DNA of 53,867 bases from the NCBI GenBank assembly GCA_002316005.1, contig DCIM01000092.1:1-53867 (forward strand). The letters are read 5' to 3'. The notes under the pieces were generated by a model that was given only the letters and a program-made list of their open reading frames with translations, made no database searches and was not told the DNA's origin. Below are positions 16,318-25,166 of this stretch, one piece after another (within the stretch, counting starts at the first letter, position 1; every line of letters begins with the position of its first letter). The DNA is from Prevotellaceae bacterium UBA1726 (GTDB lineage Bacteria; Bacteroidota; Bacteroidia; Bacteroidales; Bacteroidaceae). The position numbers were made by a program, and so were the translations under genes.

Positions 16318-16563
16318 CTATTTCTTTCGTTTCAACAGAAGGCGAGCGAAGTGGAAAATGAGTCGAACAATAACCCAAACGGCATAGAGGAAAGCCGTAG
16401 TTGCAACAACAAAACCCAGCGACCAGAACAATTCCGACCATTTGCCGTCGAAAGCGATAATGGCATAGACATTAAGCGCAAAGGCAATGACGAAGCAAAC
16501 AAGCAAGGACAGAAGTTCAACCTTCTGGCGATGACGCGAAACAGTAATATTTATATCTTTCAT
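16318..16563 (-). CDS. small membrane protein with two transmembrane helices
   Basis: 81 residues with two hydrophobic helices (about 18-38 and 46-68) and basic ends (SRHRQK at the start, LLLKRKK at the end). The ATG overlaps the stop of the oxidoreductase gene by 4 bp, and the apbE-like gene begins just after its stop, so it is the middle gene of a three-gene operon. Function unknown. Confidence 0.7.
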   Translation of the reverse strand: MKDINITVSRHRQKVELLSLLVCFVIAFALNVYAIIAFDGKWSELFWSLGFVVATTAFLYAVWVIVRLIFHFARLLLKRKK

Positions 16564-17921
16564 TGCTCTTGTTTTTTAGTGTTGTAGACATCATAGTCAA
16601 TCTTCATTTCCTCAGGGAATTCAAGAATCTCGCCCCTTACGATAGCCTCATGTCCCCACAGACAAAGTTGCGAAGCATAATAACCCTCTTCAGCAATACG
16701 CTTTGGTTGCTCACCTTTTATTGCAGCCTCAACGAATGCCTCAGTGAGGAGAGAAGTTCCGTCGTTGTCTGGTCGTTTGCCAAGGATATACTCCCCACCC
16801 GCCTGAGCGGCAGTTTCAGGAGCCCAACTTGTACCAGCGAATGCCGAAGAACCGAATATCTGCTGTTCCCAGTTGTTGAGCATCTGGAGGAAAGCCGGTG
16901 CTGGGTCAACATCCTCGAAATAGAACTTGCCCATTTCTGGTTCAACAGTACCAAGTGAACCAAGAATCTGCTCCTCAAGTCCATAGAATTTATTGGCGAT
17001 GTCAGAGCCCCAAGTCATCTTTCGTCCTTCGTCAAAGACATAAATCGTCTGCACATTATCAAACACCTCACGACCGTCTTTCCAATACGTAATGGCACCA
17101 TCGCCCATCACTTTTACAGGCATTTTGCCCAATGCCCAAGTGCCAACCTGAAGTTGGTGGCAAGCCAGTTCGGTCATAACGCCTCGTGAACTCTCGTCAT
17201 AAAGTCGCCAGTTGATGAAACGGTCAGCATCAACCGTCCTTCCGTCCATCAGTTTGAGCGATTCGCCAGTAGGACGCTTGCTGAGATGAGGGTTTGCGGG
17301 ATGGCCAGGAATATCGCGACACCAATCGCCATTTCTATTCCAGAAAGCGCGAATCTGGGTGATTTCACCAAAGGTGCCCTGATGAATCATCTCCATTGCC
17401 TTGATGTAACGAGGGTCGAAAAGTCGCTGTTGGCCAGTGAAGAACACAAGTCCTGTCTCCAGATGTTTATCGTACATCAGCTTGCTTTCTTCCATAGTGT
17501 AGCCAATGGTCTTCTCGCAATAGACATGCTTTCCTGCAGCAAAGGCATCAAGCACAATCTGGCAATGAGTATTCAGCGGAGTAGCCACAAGGACAGCCTG
17601 CACATTCTTATCCTCAAGAAGTTTGCGATAATCTGTGTAAGCCTTTGCCCGAGGTACAAGTTTCTGGGTTGATTCGATGTTTGGCTGATAGACCTCAGCA
17701 AAAGCCACAATCTCTACCTTCGGATTCTGGAGAAGGAATCCCATGAGGAACTGGCCACGCGAACCAGGACCAATGATTCCCATTCTGAGTTTCTCTCCAC
17801 GAGTAGCATCAACATCGGCAAAGGTAGAAAGCCAAGGGCTTGTAGCCACAAGCAACCCTCCACCCAAGACACCAAGGTTCTTGAGAAACTCACGACGATT
17901 AATCTGTTCGTTCAACAGCAT
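16560..17921 (-). CDS. Gfo/Idh/MocA-family oxidoreductase with Tat-like signal
   Basis: A 453-residue NAD(P)-dependent sugar or glycoside dehydrogenase of the GFO_IDH_MocA type. The N-terminus carries the twin-arginine motif NRREFLK followed by a glycine-rich hydrophobic stretch, as in exported Bacteroidetes members that act on glycosides in the periplasm. The nucleotide-binding strand reads GIIGPGSRG, and the conserved EKP motif is CEKT here, one residue different. Start chosen at the ATG at 17921 because the upstream in-frame GTG (17951) overlaps the -7 box TAACTTTG. First gene of the operon with the small membrane protein and the ApbE-like gene. Substrate unknown. Confidence 0.85.
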   Translation of the reverse strand: MLLNEQINRREFLKNLGVLGGGLLVATSPWLSTFADVDATRGEKLRMGIIGPGSRGQFLMGFLLQNPKVEIVAFAEVYQPNIESTQKLVPRAKAYTDYRKLLEDKNVQAVLVATPLNTHCQIVLDAFAAGKHVYCEKTIGYTMEESKLMYDKHLETGLVFFTGQQRLFDPRYIKAMEMIHQGTFGEITQIRAFWNRNGDWCRDIPGHPANPHLSKRPTGESLKLMDGRTVDADRFINWRLYDESSRGVMTELACHQLQVGTWALGKMPVKVMGDGAITYWKDGREVFDNVQTIYVFDEGRKMTWGSDIANKFYGLEEQILGSLGTVEPEMGKFYFEDVDPAPAFLQMLNNWEQQIFGSSAFAGTSWAPETAAQAGGEYILGKRPDNDGTSLLTEAFVEAAIKGEQPKRIAEEGYYASQLCLWGHEAIVRGEILEFPEEMKIDYDVYNTKKQEQ

Positions 17922-17950
17922 TGTAATTTCGTTTTTTAGTTTAGTTGCCA

Positions 17951-17980
17951 CAAAGTTAGCATTTTTTTCATTAACAGCAA
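17951..17980 (-). promoter_or_regulatory. promoter of the oxidoreductase operon
   Basis: Minus strand TTG at 17980-17978 and TAACTTTG at 17958-17951, separated by 19 bp, which fits the Bacteroidetes consensus well. Confidence 0.65.
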
Positions 17981-18217
17981 TAAATAATCAGTAAAAATTG
18001 CGAAAACCCACTATCTATCTTTGACGGAGAGACATATTGAACGGACTGAAATAATTCAGAAACCGTATCTTTCAATTCCTCAGTTTACGGGGGCATTATC
18101 TACCGGTTTTGTACGAAATTAAAAGATTTACATCGCAGAAATAAGCAAAAGTGTTAAATTTTCGCTTTTTCATTAAAAATATTTGCTTCTTTTATAAGAA
18201 TTCTCATAAATATTGCA
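17981..18217. other. divergent intergenic region
   Basis: No gene seen. It separates the minus-strand oxidoreductase operon from the SusC operon. A second plus-strand TATCTTTG box at 18016-18023 and a small palindrome CTGAA-ataa-TTCAG (18046-18059) could give a longer leader or hold a regulator site. Confidence 0.45.
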
Positions 18218-18225
18218 TATCTTTG
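18218..18225 (+). promoter_or_regulatory. -7 box of the SusC operon
   Basis: TATCTTTG, 63 bp before the SusC start. The -33 region is AT-rich without a clear TTTG. Confidence 0.5.
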
Positions 18226-18288
18226 CATGAAAATGATATTACCTGATTTATTTCAGAGACAATAACTGTCAACAATTTAACTTCATAT

Positions 18289-21200
18289 ATGATTAACAAA
18301 AGAAATTTGATGACTGCCGTTTTGGTCCTTGGATCACTTACTTCTGCATTTGCAGAAACTGATTCGCCAAATGCAGAAGTCAACATCCAACAGCAGGCGG
18401 GTTTCACTGTCAAGGGAACTGTGGTTGATGAACAAGGCGAACCAATTATCGGTGCTTATATCATTGACACAAATTCCGACAAGAACGGTTCGGTAAGTGA
18501 CATTGACGGAAACTTTACAATCACTTTGAAAAGTGAGAAGTCAAGCCTCAAGATTTCGTATGTCGGTTACGAGACACAGATCGTAAAACCGCAGCGTGGT
18601 AAGGCAATCACAATTACCATGAAGCAGGACTCAGAGAGTCTTGACGAGGTATTGGTAGTAGCCTTCGGTGAGCAGAAGCGTTCAAGTTTTACTGGTTCGG
18701 CATCAGTACTTGACAGTAAGGAACTTGAGAAGAAGCAGTTGACCAATGTACTCTCTGGTCTTCAGGGAGAAGCTGCCGGTGTGCAGATGGTAAACAACTC
18801 AGGTGACCCTACAGCCACTCCTTCAATCCGTATTCGCGGTTTCTCAAGTATCAATGCAGGTAAGGATCCACTTATCATTGTTGACGGTGCACCTTATGAC
18901 GGTGGATGGAACAACCTCAACCCTAATGATGTTGAGAGTGTGACTGTCCTCAAGGATGCTGCATCAAATGCCCTCTATGGTGCTCGTGGTGCAAATGGTG
19001 TCATCATGGTGACTACAAAGAAAGGAAAGGCCGGTAATGCAACAATCACACTTGATGCCAAATGGGGAAGCAACGAGCGATTGGCTCGCGACTACGAGGT
19101 TATTAGCGACCCAGCACAGTATCTTGAAGTTTACTATTCAGGTCTCTACAACTATTACCGCAATGAGAAGGGCATGAGCCCATACGATGCTCAGGCAAAG
19201 GCAAACAATATTCTTTGTGGCGACACCGCTGAGGGTGGTCTTGGATATCCAGTCTACACTGTTCCTAATGGTGAATATCTGATTGGTGAGAACGGAAAAC
19301 TGAATCCTAACGCAAGCCTTGGTGCTCGCGTATATAATAATGGTGAGGTTTATACCCTTATGCCAGACGATTGGAAGAAAGAAGCATTCCGTGTAGGTCT
19401 TCGTCAGGAGTACAACATCAATGCTAATGGTGGTACAGACGCATTCCAGTTCTATGGTTCGCTCGGTTATCTGAAGAACGAGGGTTATGCCTACAACTCT
19501 GATTTCGAGCGCTACTCTGCACGACTGAAGGCTACATATCAGGCAAAGAAATGGCTCAAACTTGGAGGAAACATCCAGTTCTCTCGCTCGCAGGAACATT
19601 CTGTAGGAACAGGTGACAGCAGTATCTTCTATATGGTCAACTCGCTTGCTCCTATCTATCCTGTTTACATTCGTGACGCAAGCGGTAAGATTATGACCGA
19701 CCAGAACGGATTGATGTACGACTACGGAGATGCCAACACCATCGGCCTCTATCGTCCAGTAATCCCTCAGGCAAACCCTATTCAGGAGAATGCCGTTTCA
19801 TACGACGATTACCATAATACAACATTCACACTGAACGGCTTTGCAGATGTCAATCTGCTTGAGAACCTGAAACTGACTGTGAACGGTACTGTCACATCAA
19901 ACAATGGTGTGGGCACCTATCTTCCACAGAACTTCTATGGTTTCGGTATTCTCGCCTACCCTACAGGATATGTAAGCCGTTATCAGTCGCAGACATACTC
20001 ATATAACTTCCAGCAGATTCTGAACTACTCAAAGTCGTTCGGCAAGCACACAATGAGCCTCATGGGTGGTCATGAGTACTACCGCTACACATACGACTCT
20101 ATTTCAGGTTCGCGCACAGGTCTTGCTTCGTTCTACGAGAACCACACCCTTTCGGGTGCTATCAAGGTTGACAGCGCTTCAGATTCGCAGGATGTTTACA
20201 ACAACGAAGGTTTCTTCTTCCGCGGTCAGTACGACTATGACGGCAAGTACTTCGGTTCTGTTTCTCTGCGTCGTGATGCTTCTTCACGCTTCCACCCAAG
20301 TCATCGCTGGGGTACATTCTATTCTGTCGGTGGTGCATGGATTATGACAAAGGAGAAGTGGATGGAAAGTATGACATGGCTTAACATGTTCAAGCTGAAG
20401 GCTTCTTTTGGTCAGCAAGGTAACGACAACATCGGTAACTATCGTTATGTTGACACCTACGACATTGGCAGCAACAACGGCGAACTCGCCATTAGCTTCA
20501 AGTCGAAGGGTAATGAGAACATCACATGGGAGACAAACAACAACTTCAACTGCGGTTTCGAGTTTGAGGTTCTGAAGAGCCGTCTCTCAGGTAGTGTTGA
20601 ATATTTCTACCGAATTACAACCGATATGCTTAGTGTTGTTTACGGTTCTTATTCTTCAGGTATTCACTCAGTATGGAACAATATTGGTGATATGGCAAAC
20701 AGTGGTATTGAAATTGACTTGAAAGCCTTGATTCTCAGAACAAAGGACTTTGAGTGGAATTTCAATGTGAACGCTACACATTATAAGAATAAGGTGCTGA
20801 AGATTTCAGAATCGCTTAAGAACACTACAAAGGAAGGTCACCCTGGTTATACATCAGGCGACAAGTACTATGGCGAAGGTCTTCCTCTCTACACATGGTA
20901 TATCAACAGATTTGCAGGAATCAATGAAGAAGGCAAGTCAACATGGTATTATACCGACAAGGACGGAAATCTTCAGACAACAGATGTCTATGGTAATGCC
21001 GATTACTATCTTTGCGGCGATGTTCATCCAAAACTCTATGGAGGATTCGGTACATCTCTTAACTTCAAGGGATTTGATTTCTCTGTTCAGTGTACCTACT
21101 CTCTCGGTGGCAAGGCTTATGACTATGGTTACTCAAGTCTCGTAAGTTGCCCTACATCGGCACTCGGTGGTACTGCAATCCATAAGGATGTTCTCAATGC

Positions 21201-21519
21201 ATGGTCTATTGATAATCCTACATCGACTATGCATCGTTGGCAGTATGGCGACGCAAACTCAACAGGTATGAGCGACCGCTTCCTCGTTGACGCCAGCTAT
21301 CTCACACTCCAGAACATCAACTTCGGTTATAATTTCCCTACTAAGTGGATAAAGAAGATTGGTCTTACAGGTCTTCGCATCTACGGAGCAGGAGATAACC
21401 TTTGGTACTGGAGCCACCGCAAGGGTTTCGACCCTCGTGGTTCATTCACTGGCGAGACAGCAACAGCCAACTATTCATCATCACGCACTCTCTCTGTAGG
21501 TCTTAATGTTAAGTTCTAA
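18289..21519 (+). CDS. SusC/RagA-type TonB-linked outer membrane transporter
   Basis: A 1076-residue importer that forms the barrel under a SusD-like lid and takes oligosaccharides or oligopeptides across the outer membrane with TonB energy. Order of parts: signal peptide to about 22, carboxypeptidase-regulatory-like domain about 38-115 (FTVKGTVVDEQGEPIIGAYI), a TonB-box-like LDEVLVVAFG, the plug (IRIRGFSSINAGKDPLIIVDG and NALYGARGANGVIMVTTKKG), then the barrel to a C-terminal SVGLNVKF. SusD lies 8 bp downstream. With no glycosidase but two C10 peptidases in the operon, peptides (as for RagA) are the likelier cargo. An 11-bp inverted repeat lies in the codons for the signal peptide end. Confidence 0.95.
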   Translation: MINKRNLMTAVLVLGSLTSAFAETDSPNAEVNIQQQAGFTVKGTVVDEQGEPIIGAYIIDTNSDKNGSVSDIDGNFTITLKSEKSSLKISYVGYETQIVKPQRGKAITITMKQDSESLDEVLVVAFGEQKRSSFTGSASVLDSKELEKKQLTNVLSGLQGEAAGVQMVNNSGDPTATPSIRIRGFSSINAGKDPLIIVDGAPYDGGWNNLNPNDVESVTVLKDAASNALYGARGANGVIMVTTKKGKAGNATITLDAKWGSNERLARDYEVISDPAQYLEVYYSGLYNYYRNEKGMSPYDAQAKANNILCGDTAEGGLGYPVYTVPNGEYLIGENGKLNPNASLGARVYNNGEVYTLMPDDWKKEAFRVGLRQEYNINANGGTDAFQFYGSLGYLKNEGYAYNSDFERYSARLKATYQAKKWLKLGGNIQFSRSQEHSVGTGDSSIFYMVNSLAPIYPVYIRDASGKIMTDQNGLMYDYGDANTIGLYRPVIPQANPIQENAVSYDDYHNTTFTLNGFADVNLLENLKLTVNGTVTSNNGVGTYLPQNFYGFGILAYPTGYVSRYQSQTYSYNFQQILNYSKSFGKHTMSLMGGHEYYRYTYDSISGSRTGLASFYENHTLSGAIKVDSASDSQDVYNNEGFFFRGQYDYDGKYFGSVSLRRDASSRFHPSHRWGTFYSVGGAWIMTKEKWMESMTWLNMFKLKASFGQQGNDNIGNYRYVDTYDIGSNNGELAISFKSKGNENITWETNNNFNCGFEFEVLKSRLSGSVEYFYRITTDMLSVVYGSYSSGIHSVWNNIGDMANSGIEIDLKALILRTKDFEWNFNVNATHYKNKVLKISESLKNTTKEGHPGYTSGDKYYGEGLPLYTWYINRFAGINEEGKSTWYYTDKDGNLQTTDVYGNADYYLCGDVHPKLYGGFGTSLNFKGFDFSVQCTYSLGGKAYDYGYSSLVSCPTSALGGTAIHKDVLNAWSIDNPTSTMHRWQYGDANSTGMSDRFLVDASYLTLQNINFGYNFPTKWIKKIGLTGLRIYGAGDNLWYWSHRKGFDPRGSFTGETATANYSSSRTLSVGLNVKF

Positions 21520-21527
21520 AAGCCAAT

Positions 21528-23342
21528 ATGAAAGATATGAAAAAGTATTTCACAAAATATACACAGCGACTCTTCGCCCTTACTATCGTTGTCACTCTCA
21601 CATCGGGAATGTTGACAAGTTGTATCGAAGAGACACAGCCAACAAGTGTGATGACAAGCGATCAGGTTTCTGCTATGGCAACATCGCAGAAAGGTATGCT
21701 CAACGGTATTGTAGGTTTCATGCTTGATGTAAACACTTGGGGTTCATCAGGCTACTATACAAACGACTGGGGCTATCCTTGCCAGATGCTTTTCCGTGAG
21801 GTTCTCCTCGGCGATATCCCTTGCTACAACAGTACATATAACTATTGGGGATGGGTTGAAGACGGTACTGAGGAACGTTATTACGCTTACTACACATATC
21901 GTTATTATTATGACTATCTTCATAATGTGAACAATCTCATTGGCGTTATCGATCCAGAGAACTGTACAGAGGAATCGCTCAACTATCTCGGTATTGCCCT
22001 CACCTATCGTGCATTGCTCTACCTTGATATGGCTCGTATGTTCGAGTATCGCCAGACAAGCCTCAGCGCGATTGACGATAAGGCAACAGAACTTGGTTGC
22101 TGGGATCTCACTGTTCCTATCGTAACTCCAGACCTGACTCTTGAGCAGACAAAGAACAACCCACGTGCACCATTCTATACAATGTATCGTTTCATCATGA
22201 ACGACCTCAACACTGCAGAGAAGTATCTGGCAGGATTCAACCGTGGAACAGACAACACACTTCCTGACCAGAGCGTTGTTTATGGTTTGAAGGCACGCTT
22301 GTATCTTGAGATGGCTTCACGCTTCGACACAACCTACGGCAATGCTGATGCTCAGGCAAATGCAGCTAAGGACCTTGCAAAGATGGAAGCAGCAGAACAG
22401 GCAAACAACGACGGCTATTGCTCTATCGGTGCATCAAATGCGACACAGTGCTATGAGAAAGCTGCTGAGTATGCTGTAAAGGCAATGAAGGGCTATTCTC
22501 CATTGACAAAAGACCAGTGGCAGAGCACTACTCAAGGTTTCAACACTCCTGACAACAACAATTCATGGATGTGGAGCATGAAACTTGCAAACAAAGAGCA
22601 GCTCGGTGCATACTACTGTACATACACAGCAACAGTAGGTACAGAACCAACTTGGACAATGGGACGCGGATATAATGCTTACCGCCTTATTGGTAGCAAG
22701 ATCTATTCTTATATCAACAAGTCCGACTTCCGTCGTGCAACATGGCTTGACCCTAATGATGCTGGTAAGAAGCCAAACCGCAATTACTACAAGACACTCC
22801 TTGATGACGATGACTTTAAGACACTCCCTGCATATGCAAACTTCAAGTTCCGTCCAAACCAGGGCGACCTTGACGATTTCTATACAGGTCTTCTTGTAAG
22901 TCTTCCTCTTATGCGTATGGAGGAGATGGAATTCATCAGAATCGAGGCAATGGCTCATAAGGAAGCTATCGCAGGTAGCACTACAATGCCACAGGCTTCG
23001 CAGGAGCTACAGGATTGGACTAACAACAACCGTGTTACTGATGGTTCGTATGTTGTGAAGGATGTTCAGGGAATCTCAAGTTTCATTGAGAAACTGATGA
23101 TCCAAAAGCGTATCGAGTTCTGGGCAGAAGGTATCCTCTACTTCGACTACAAGCGTCTGAAGTTGCAGGTTCGCCGTAAGGACAACACAAACTATGAGAG
23201 CAACTACCTCATCAACTCACCTAAGGATTATGTATGCCCTTGGTTCAACTATTTCTTGCTTGACTACGAAAAGGAAATCAATGTGGCTTGTGTAATGAAT
23301 CCTGATGTAACAGGTGCTCTTGACACATCAAGTCCATACTAA
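21528..23342 (+). CDS. SusD/RagB-type surface lipoprotein
   Basis: A 604-residue lipoprotein, lipid-anchored at C32 (GMLTSCIEE), that caps the SusC barrel and binds the substrate. Typical SusD helices are visible: LGIALTYRALLYLDMARMF (TPR-like), SVVYGLKARLYLEMASRF and LMIQKRIEFWAEGILYFDYKR near the C-terminus. Tyr and Trp are frequent in the segment 70-135, where binding loops often lie. It is co-transcribed with SusC; together they define the operon that ends at about 29170. Confidence 0.95.
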   Translation: MKDMKKYFTKYTQRLFALTIVVTLTSGMLTSCIEETQPTSVMTSDQVSAMATSQKGMLNGIVGFMLDVNTWGSSGYYTNDWGYPCQMLFREVLLGDIPCYNSTYNYWGWVEDGTEERYYAYYTYRYYYDYLHNVNNLIGVIDPENCTEESLNYLGIALTYRALLYLDMARMFEYRQTSLSAIDDKATELGCWDLTVPIVTPDLTLEQTKNNPRAPFYTMYRFIMNDLNTAEKYLAGFNRGTDNTLPDQSVVYGLKARLYLEMASRFDTTYGNADAQANAAKDLAKMEAAEQANNDGYCSIGASNATQCYEKAAEYAVKAMKGYSPLTKDQWQSTTQGFNTPDNNNSWMWSMKLANKEQLGAYYCTYTATVGTEPTWTMGRGYNAYRLIGSKIYSYINKSDFRRATWLDPNDAGKKPNRNYYKTLLDDDDFKTLPAYANFKFRPNQGDLDDFYTGLLVSLPLMRMEEMEFIRIEAMAHKEAIAGSTTMPQASQELQDWTNNNRVTDGSYVVKDVQGISSFIEKLMIQKRIEFWAEGILYFDYKRLKLQVRRKDNTNYESNYLINSPKDYVCPWFNYFLLDYEKEINVACVMNPDVTGALDTSSPY

Positions 23343-23391
23343 TGCGGCCGTAAGCCTAAATGATAAATTATAAATGATAAATGATAAGTTT

Positions 23392-24318
23392 ATGATTAGT
23401 TCAAAGATATATAAAGGTGTTGCTGGAGGATTGTTTGCGCTTTGCCTTTTGGCTTGCACACCAGAGGACAATTCTTACGAGCCTGGCAAACCAGTCTCTG
23501 CAACAAGTGTTGGGGCATATTTCCCAAACACTAACAAAAGTGAGATTATCAAGGCCGACAGTGATGAGAAATCTTTCGAAGTTACTGTTAAGCGTGAGAA
23601 GACCGATAATGCTGTGTCTATTCCTATCGAGGTAGTCTCGAAAACCGACAACATCTCTATTCCAAGTACAGTAGAGTTCGCTGCAGGTGAAGAGGAGACA
23701 TCTATCACTCTTACTTACACAGACCTTGAGACAACTCCTAAGTTTGACATTCGCTTGAAGGAAGAATATACCAACCCTTACAAGATCAAGGATGGTAGCA
23801 TGGAATTCGCAGGAAATGTATTCCGCCTCAACCTTATCTCAGATAATGTTATTATGAAGGACTACGATGCAAGTTCAGGTTACACCACAATTTTCAAGGA
23901 TGTTGTAACATCAATCTACCAGATGGGTAATGAGAATAAGTTCATCTGGCGTAACTTCCTTGGTTCTGGCATTGACTTGAAGTTCAAGATTGACGGTTCT
24001 TTCAATTCTGAGGATGTATTCAAGAGCAGCGGTTCTGTAGTTCCTCTCAATCACTATATTGAATATGGTGAAGACGGATGGTGTCTTGCTTCTGATGAAG
24101 AAGGTACTCTCTATGCAGACTGGTCTGTGCCAAACGGTACTGTCGAGGGCTGGATTTTCTTCTACTATGAATATGAGGGATCTTCTTATTTCTATATTGA
24201 TTTGAATCCTACTACATCAAAGTCTGGTAAGGAGTATGGTTGGGGATATTTCTGGCCAGCTTACTACGACTCATGGTCAAACCTTGATTATAGTGCATTC
24301 TATATATATTATAATTAA
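23392..24318 (+). CDS. surface lipoprotein with Calx-beta-like domain
   Basis: A 308-residue lipoprotein (lipobox LLACTPEDN). Residues about 60-125 resemble a Calx-beta/Ig-like module (VSIPIEVVSKTDNISIPST and EEETSITLTYTD), common in SusE-position binding lipoproteins, and the C-terminal half is rich in Tyr and Trp (YDSWSNLDYSAFYIYYN), as in glycan or peptide-binding surface proteins. It occupies the SusE/F position behind SusD. I prefer the ATG at 23392; the preceding ATGs fall in an ATGATAAAT repeat. Ligand unknown. Confidence 0.75.
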   Translation: MISSKIYKGVAGGLFALCLLACTPEDNSYEPGKPVSATSVGAYFPNTNKSEIIKADSDEKSFEVTVKREKTDNAVSIPIEVVSKTDNISIPSTVEFAAGEEETSITLTYTDLETTPKFDIRLKEEYTNPYKIKDGSMEFAGNVFRLNLISDNVIMKDYDASSGYTTIFKDVVTSIYQMGNENKFIWRNFLGSGIDLKFKIDGSFNSEDVFKSSGSVVPLNHYIEYGEDGWCLASDEEGTLYADWSVPNGTVEGWIFFYYEYEGSSYFYIDLNPTTSKSGKEYGWGYFWPAYYDSWSNLDYSAFYIYYN

Positions 24319-24354
24319 GGTGTAGGAATTATTATCTAAGTAAAGTGAATTACA

Positions 24355-25137
24355 ATGAAAAAGTTTTCTATCATAATCGCAGTTTTCTCGCTTTTCATAG
24401 TTTGTCTGCTTACAACATCCTGTGAATCGCGCGAGCAGATGTCTTACGGAGAAGGTGCTACACCATTGTCAACTCCAAACGTTGTAGTGAAAGAGGCTCA
24501 GCACAACTCTCTCACTTTCCGTTGGGAACCTGTTGCTGATGCCATTGAATACGGCTACAACCTCTATGACGCTGATGGTAATCTTGTTGAGGGCGGAACT
24601 ACAAAGGTTGATACTGTCAAGATTGAGGATCTTACTTATAGTAGCGCCTATACATTCCATCTCTATGCATATGCTAAGGTCGTTGGCGAGAAGACAACAT
24701 CTCCTGCTGCTGTAATCCTGGCAAATACTACATTCTGGTCGCCTGTCAGCACATCAGGTACATACACCTCATCAATCGTCGTGAGCACAACAAAGTCATG
24801 GAGTGTTGACATAGATGAGGCAAGAGAGGCTGGAAAGGATGATGAGTACGGTACATTTACTGTTTCATCTTGGTATAACAAGAGTGGCTACGATCTCCAG
24901 TTTACCGTAAATCCAGATAGTACTATCAATGTTTTGAATGGTACTCGCGAAGGAACGGAATATGTGATAGTTCTGGCTGGTGCTTCTAATATCAAGACTG
25001 ACAAGAATGTTCGAAAAGGTGTAGAAATTGAAGAATCAAAATGCCGATTCGACAGAACAAACCAGCTCCTTAAGTTATATGTGCGTTCGGTTAGCGACCC
25101 AACCATTGAGGGCGTTGACGAATTGACTTGGGATTAA
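24355..25137 (+). CDS. lipoprotein with fibronectin type III domain
   Basis: A 260-residue lipoprotein with lipobox LTTSC23. Residues about 40-125 form a fibronectin type III module (NVVVKEAQHNSLTFRWEPV, then EYGYNLYDADG and YSSAYTFHLYAYAKVVG). The second half (about 130-255) is another beta-rich domain of unknown type. It probably spaces or binds substrate at the surface next to SusC/SusD. It sits 36 bp behind the previous lipoprotein gene and 29 bp before a peptidase gene. Confidence 0.8.
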   Translation: MKKFSIIIAVFSLFIVCLLTTSCESREQMSYGEGATPLSTPNVVVKEAQHNSLTFRWEPVADAIEYGYNLYDADGNLVEGGTTKVDTVKIEDLTYSSAYTFHLYAYAKVVGEKTTSPAAVILANTTFWSPVSTSGTYTSSIVVSTTKSWSVDIDEAREAGKDDEYGTFTVSSWYNKSGYDLQFTVNPDSTINVLNGTREGTEYVIVLAGASNIKTDKNVRKGVEIEESKCRFDRTNQLLKLYVRSVSDPTIEGVDELTWD

Positions 25138-25166
25138 CAAAAAGTTTAAGTCCATTGAAGGAAAAT

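Noticed and set aside
17922..17951. GTG start ten codons upstream of the oxidoreductase
   Set aside because: It overlaps the TAACTTTG box on the same strand.
23343..23391. ATGATAAAT repeats as a regulatory element
   Set aside because: Too short and AT-rich to separate from chance; it only creates several possible start codons.
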